Positions 61,741-64,000 of a stretch of DNA of 64,000 nucleotides are shown here, one piece after another. The notes under the pieces are model-generated. The model was given only the letters and a program-made list of their open reading frames with translations, was not told the DNA's origin and searched no databases. Position 1 is the first letter of the stretch, and every line of letters starts with the position of its first letter. The DNA lies in NCBI GenBank assembly GCA_951828535.1, contig OX639990.1, positions 2,963,300 to 3,027,299 on the forward strand, read 5' to 3'. The DNA comes from an uncultured Candidatus Entotheonella sp. (lineage in GTDB: Bacteria > Tectomicrobia > Entotheonellia > Entotheonellales > Entotheonellaceae). A program made the position numbers and the translations under genes.

Positions 61741-63455
61741 TGCCAAGGGTGAGCGCCATGAGTCCGCATACCGAAGCCGTCTGCGCCCCGCCCCCGCGGT
61801 CCCAGCCCGAGCCGCTTGCCCGGCCCCTGCCGATGCTGGATGCCTATCTCGCCGCGCAGCAGGACCTCTCCGCGGTTGAACGCTTCGCGCAGCTGCACGC
61901 GCATGAAACCGCGCCGCTGCAGGAGCCGTACTACCGCAGCCTGATGCCGATGTCGCCGCCAGCCGCCGGGCAGCAGTACAGTTTTGAGGTAGACCTCGAC
62001 CGCTGTTCCGGCTGCAAGGCGTGCGTTACGGCGTGCCACAGCCTGAACGGCCTGGAGGCAGGCGAAACGTGGCGCTCGGTGGGCCTGCTGCACGGCGGCA
62101 GCCCAACGGCGCCCATGCAGAAGACGGTGACCACCACCTGCCACCACTGCCTGGAGCCGGCCTGCATGCACGGCTGCCCTGTGGGCGCCTACGAGAAGGA
62201 CCCGTTGACCGGCATCGTGCATCACCTGGACGACCAGTGCATCGGCTGCCAGTACTGCGTGTTCACCTGCCCCTACGAGGTGCCGCAATACAGCGCCAAG
62301 CTCGGCATCGTGCGCAAGTGCGACATGTGCGCCGGACGGCTGGCGGAGGGCGAGGCGCCGGCCTGTGCGCAGGCGTGCCCCAACGAGGCCATCGCCATTC
62401 GCGCCATCGACAAGGCGGCGGCCATCGAAGACGCGCAGGGCAACGCTTTCCTGCCCGGGGTGCCGTCGCCCGGGATTACCGTGCCGACGACGCGCTACAA
62501 GACGGCGGACGTGTTCCCGCGTAACATGCTGCCGGCGGATTTTTACGCCGTCCGGCCCGGACATCAGCACCTGCCGCTGGTCATCATGCTGGTGCTGACG
62601 CAACTGTCGGTGGGCGCCTTCTGCTTCAACCAACTGCTGCCGCTGTGGCTGGGTGAGGCGAGCTTGGCGGTGCTGCGTCCCTTCCATGGGGTGCTGGCCC
62701 TGGGGCTCGGCCTGCTCGCCATGCTGGCCAGTATCGTGCACCTTGGGCGGCCCCAATATGCCTGGCGCGCCTTCATCGGCCTGCGCACCTCGTGGCTGAG
62801 CCGCGAGATCATCGCCTTCGCTGCCTTTGCGCTGCTGGCAACGCTGTATGCCGTGGCGCTCTATTCATCGCAAGACGCAACGGGATTGGAGCCGCTGGGT
62901 TACGGCACCGCCGGGGTGGGCATGGCGGCGGTGTTCTGCTCGGTGATGCTATATCACGTCACGCACCGCAGATGGTGGAGCGGCGGGCGTACCGGCTTCA
63001 AATTCGTGCTGACAGGCGCCGTGCTGGGTCTGGCTGCCATTCTGGCCGGCACCTTCGGCGTGGCGGTTCTGGGCGGTGAGCCGCTCAGCGCCGAGTTGAT
63101 CGCCTTCGGACGCAGCGGCGCCCAGGGGCTGGCGCTGTTGACGCTACTCAAACTGGCCGGTGAGGCGTCCATTCTGTTCCACCTACGCGACCACCAGCAG
63201 GGTGACTTGAAGCGCACCGCCCTGTTGTTGTGGGGAGAATTACGCACTTTGACGCTGTGGCGCTTCTCTCTCGGCGGCCTGGGCGGCGTGCTGCTGCCGC
63301 TGGTGCTGCTGGCGAACCTGGCGCCGGCCAGCCTGGGGGCGGCGCTGGGCGGATCGCTGGTCAGCCTCCTCGCCCTGCTGGCCGCGGAGACCATCGAACG
63401 CATGACCTTTTTCTCGGCGCTGAGCGCGCCGCGCATGCCGGGAGGATTGCAATAA
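61737..63455 (+). CDS. DmsB-DmsC-like fusion: ferredoxin-type electron carrier plus membrane anchor
   Basis: Residues about 80-240 hold four Cys clusters of a DmsB/NrfC-like four-[4Fe-4S] protein: CSGCKACVTACHS, CHHCLEPACMHGCP, CIGCQYCVFTCP and CDMCAG...CAQACP. From about residue 280 the protein is an eight-helix DmsC-type quinol-oxidising anchor (LPLVIMLVLTQLSVGAFCF onward). It would pass quinol electrons to the molybdoenzyme encoded next. The ATG at 61737 overlaps the nirBD stop; ATG 61758 is an alternative. The gene overlaps the next start as TAATG. Confidence 0.87.
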   Translation: MMPRVSAMSPHTEAVCAPPPRSQPEPLARPLPMLDAYLAAQQDLSAVERFAQLHAHETAPLQEPYYRSLMPMSPPAAGQQYSFEVDLDRCSGCKACVTACHSLNGLEAGETWRSVGLLHGGSPTAPMQKTVTTTCHHCLEPACMHGCPVGAYEKDPLTGIVHHLDDQCIGCQYCVFTCPYEVPQYSAKLGIVRKCDMCAGRLAEGEAPACAQACPNEAIAIRAIDKAAAIEDAQGNAFLPGVPSPGITVPTTRYKTADVFPRNMLPADFYAVRPGHQHLPLVIMLVLTQLSVGAFCFNQLLPLWLGEASLAVLRPFHGVLALGLGLLAMLASIVHLGRPQYAWRAFIGLRTSWLSREIIAFAAFALLATLYAVALYSSQDATGLEPLGYGTAGVGMAAVFCSVMLYHVTHRRWWSGGRTGFKFVLTGAVLGLAAILAGTFGVAVLGGEPLSAELIAFGRSGAQGLALLTLLKLAGEASILFHLRDHQQGDLKRTALLLWGELRTLTLWRFSLGGLGGVLLPLVLLANLAPASLGAALGGSLVSLLALLAAETIERMTFFSALSAPRMPGGLQ

Positions 63456-64000
63456 TGCGGCAGCGGGGTGGAACAGCGGCGGTGATCGAACGCGCCAAGC
63501 GGCTGGTGCGCGACAAGCAGGGCGTGCTGACCCGCGAACTGCTGCGCGCTCCTGGCGGCTTCGGCTTGGGGCAGGTGCCGCAGCGGTTGCAACCCGACGC
63601 CACCGCGACGATGGTGTGCGGCTATTGCTCGATCGGCTGCGGGCTTGACGTTCACCTCCAGCGCGGGCAGGTGGTGAGCCTGTCGCCCACCACCCAATTC
63701 CCCGTCAACCTGGGCATGGCCTGCCCCAAGGGCTGGGAGGCGCTGACGCCGCTTAACGCCCCGGACCGCGCCGCTTCCCCCTTGCTGCGCGACGCCGGCG
63801 GGCGGCTGCGGGCGGTGGATTGGCCAACGGCGCTCGATACCTTCGTGAGCCGCATGAAGGGCATTCAAGCGAAGCACGGCAAGGAATCCATCGCCTTCCT
63901 CAGCACCGGCCAGATTCCCATGGAGGAGATGGCCCTGCTCGGCGCCCTCGGCAAGTTCGGCATGGGCTTGTTGCACGGCGATGGCAACACCCGCCAGTGC
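63455..64000 (+). CDS. nasA: Assimilatory nitrate reductase catalytic subunit, N-terminal part (cut by window edge)
   Basis: The 182 visible residues include the [4Fe-4S] motif C-GY-C-SIG-C (VCGYCSIGCGLDVHL) with the fourth Cys in GMACPKGWEAL, then the molybdopterin-binding start (LGALGKFGMGLLHGDGNTRQ). The last visible codon is TGC, the Cys expected to bind molybdenum in NasA/NapA-type enzymes. It reduces nitrate to nitrite. The GDGNTRQC motif is typical of NasA. The upstream DmsBC-like fusion is its likely electron donor. Confidence 0.88.
   Translation, partial: MRQRGGTAAVIERAKRLVRDKQGVLTRELLRAPGGFGLGQVPQRLQPDATATMVCGYCSIGCGLDVHLQRGQVVSLSPTTQFPVNLGMACPKGWEALTPLNAPDRAASPLLRDAGGRLRAVDWPTALDTFVSRMKGIQAKHGKESIAFLSTGQIPMEEMALLGALGKFGMGLLHGDGNTRQC

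Noticed and set aside
1-64000. CRISPR arrays, rRNA genes, prophage structural genes, replication origin
   Set aside because: No regularly spaced direct repeats, rRNA-like segments, capsid/tail genes or DnaA-box clusters were recognised on reading both strands.

Overview
The window looks like chromosome of a GC-rich, Gram-negative proteobacterium, possibly an uncultured gammaproteobacterium. Supporting signs are a porin with signal peptide, an RND/OMF tripartite efflux pump, a Tat-exported lipoprotein, class-III CoA transferase, enolase-superfamily and acyl-CoA catabolism genes, frequent GTG/TTG starts and several families of dispersed palindromic repeats. Taxonomy below phylum level is a guess.

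Layout. 1-9.7 kb (mostly minus strand): a cut-off SDR, a Bax-inhibitor-1 membrane protein, a 3-hydroxyisobutyrate-dehydrogenase-like gene coupled to a BtuF-like binding protein without signal peptide, a coiled-coil membrane protein, and a heavy-metal efflux operon (OMF, adaptor, RND pump). 9.8-13.5 kb (plus): a periplasmic cytochrome c, an SDR, a rhodanese whose catalytic cysteine codon is TGA followed by a SECIS-like hairpin (probable selenoprotein), a SlyD-like FKBP overlapping the rhodanese stop, and a CoA transferase. 13.6-25.4 kb: a defence island of an Xre-headed SNF2 helicase with a DUF3883-like end, a DUF4145-like zinc-ribbon protein, a DUF1156 DNA methylase, a DUF433/PIN-like toxin-antitoxin pair and a DUF499 ATPase, bracketed by the intact CoA transferase and a decayed copy of its 3' end. 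25.8-30.5 kb: an IS3-family element, then a phosphorothioate-DNA-dependent HNH endonuclease, a broken DndC-like gene, a DndB-like DGQHR protein and HicBA.

30.9-46 kb returns to housekeeping and catabolism: glutamate dehydrogenase, an enolase-superfamily enzyme, a NIPSNAP protein, a PhoX-type phosphatase with a short collagen-like segment, a glycosyltransferase, a porin, an orphan CbbQ/CbbO-like AAA-VWA pair, dephospho-CoA kinase, RNase PH, and a large unrecognised gene divergent from a LysR regulator. 47.5-54.2 kb is an accessory patch starting at tRNA-Pro(UGG): a truncated serine recombinase, a RHH/ParE pair, a 5'-truncated enoyl-CoA hydratase in front of an acyl-CoA dehydrogenase, an IS407-like IS3 element, a FitA-like/PIN pair whose toxin has a DUF3775-like tail, and an IS427-type IS5 element sitting inside a dispersed repeat.

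54.2-64 kb: an orphan peptide-type solute-binding protein, a secreted unknown, and a nitrate-assimilation cluster: NarK-type transporter, a NirB-NirD fusion nitrite reductase, a DmsB-DmsC-like iron-sulfur/membrane-anchor fusion and the start of a NasA-type molybdenum nitrate reductase. Together these would import nitrate, reduce it with electrons probably drawn from the quinone pool, and reduce nitrite to ammonium, which the glutamate dehydrogenase could help assimilate. No CRISPR array, rRNA or complete prophage was seen.
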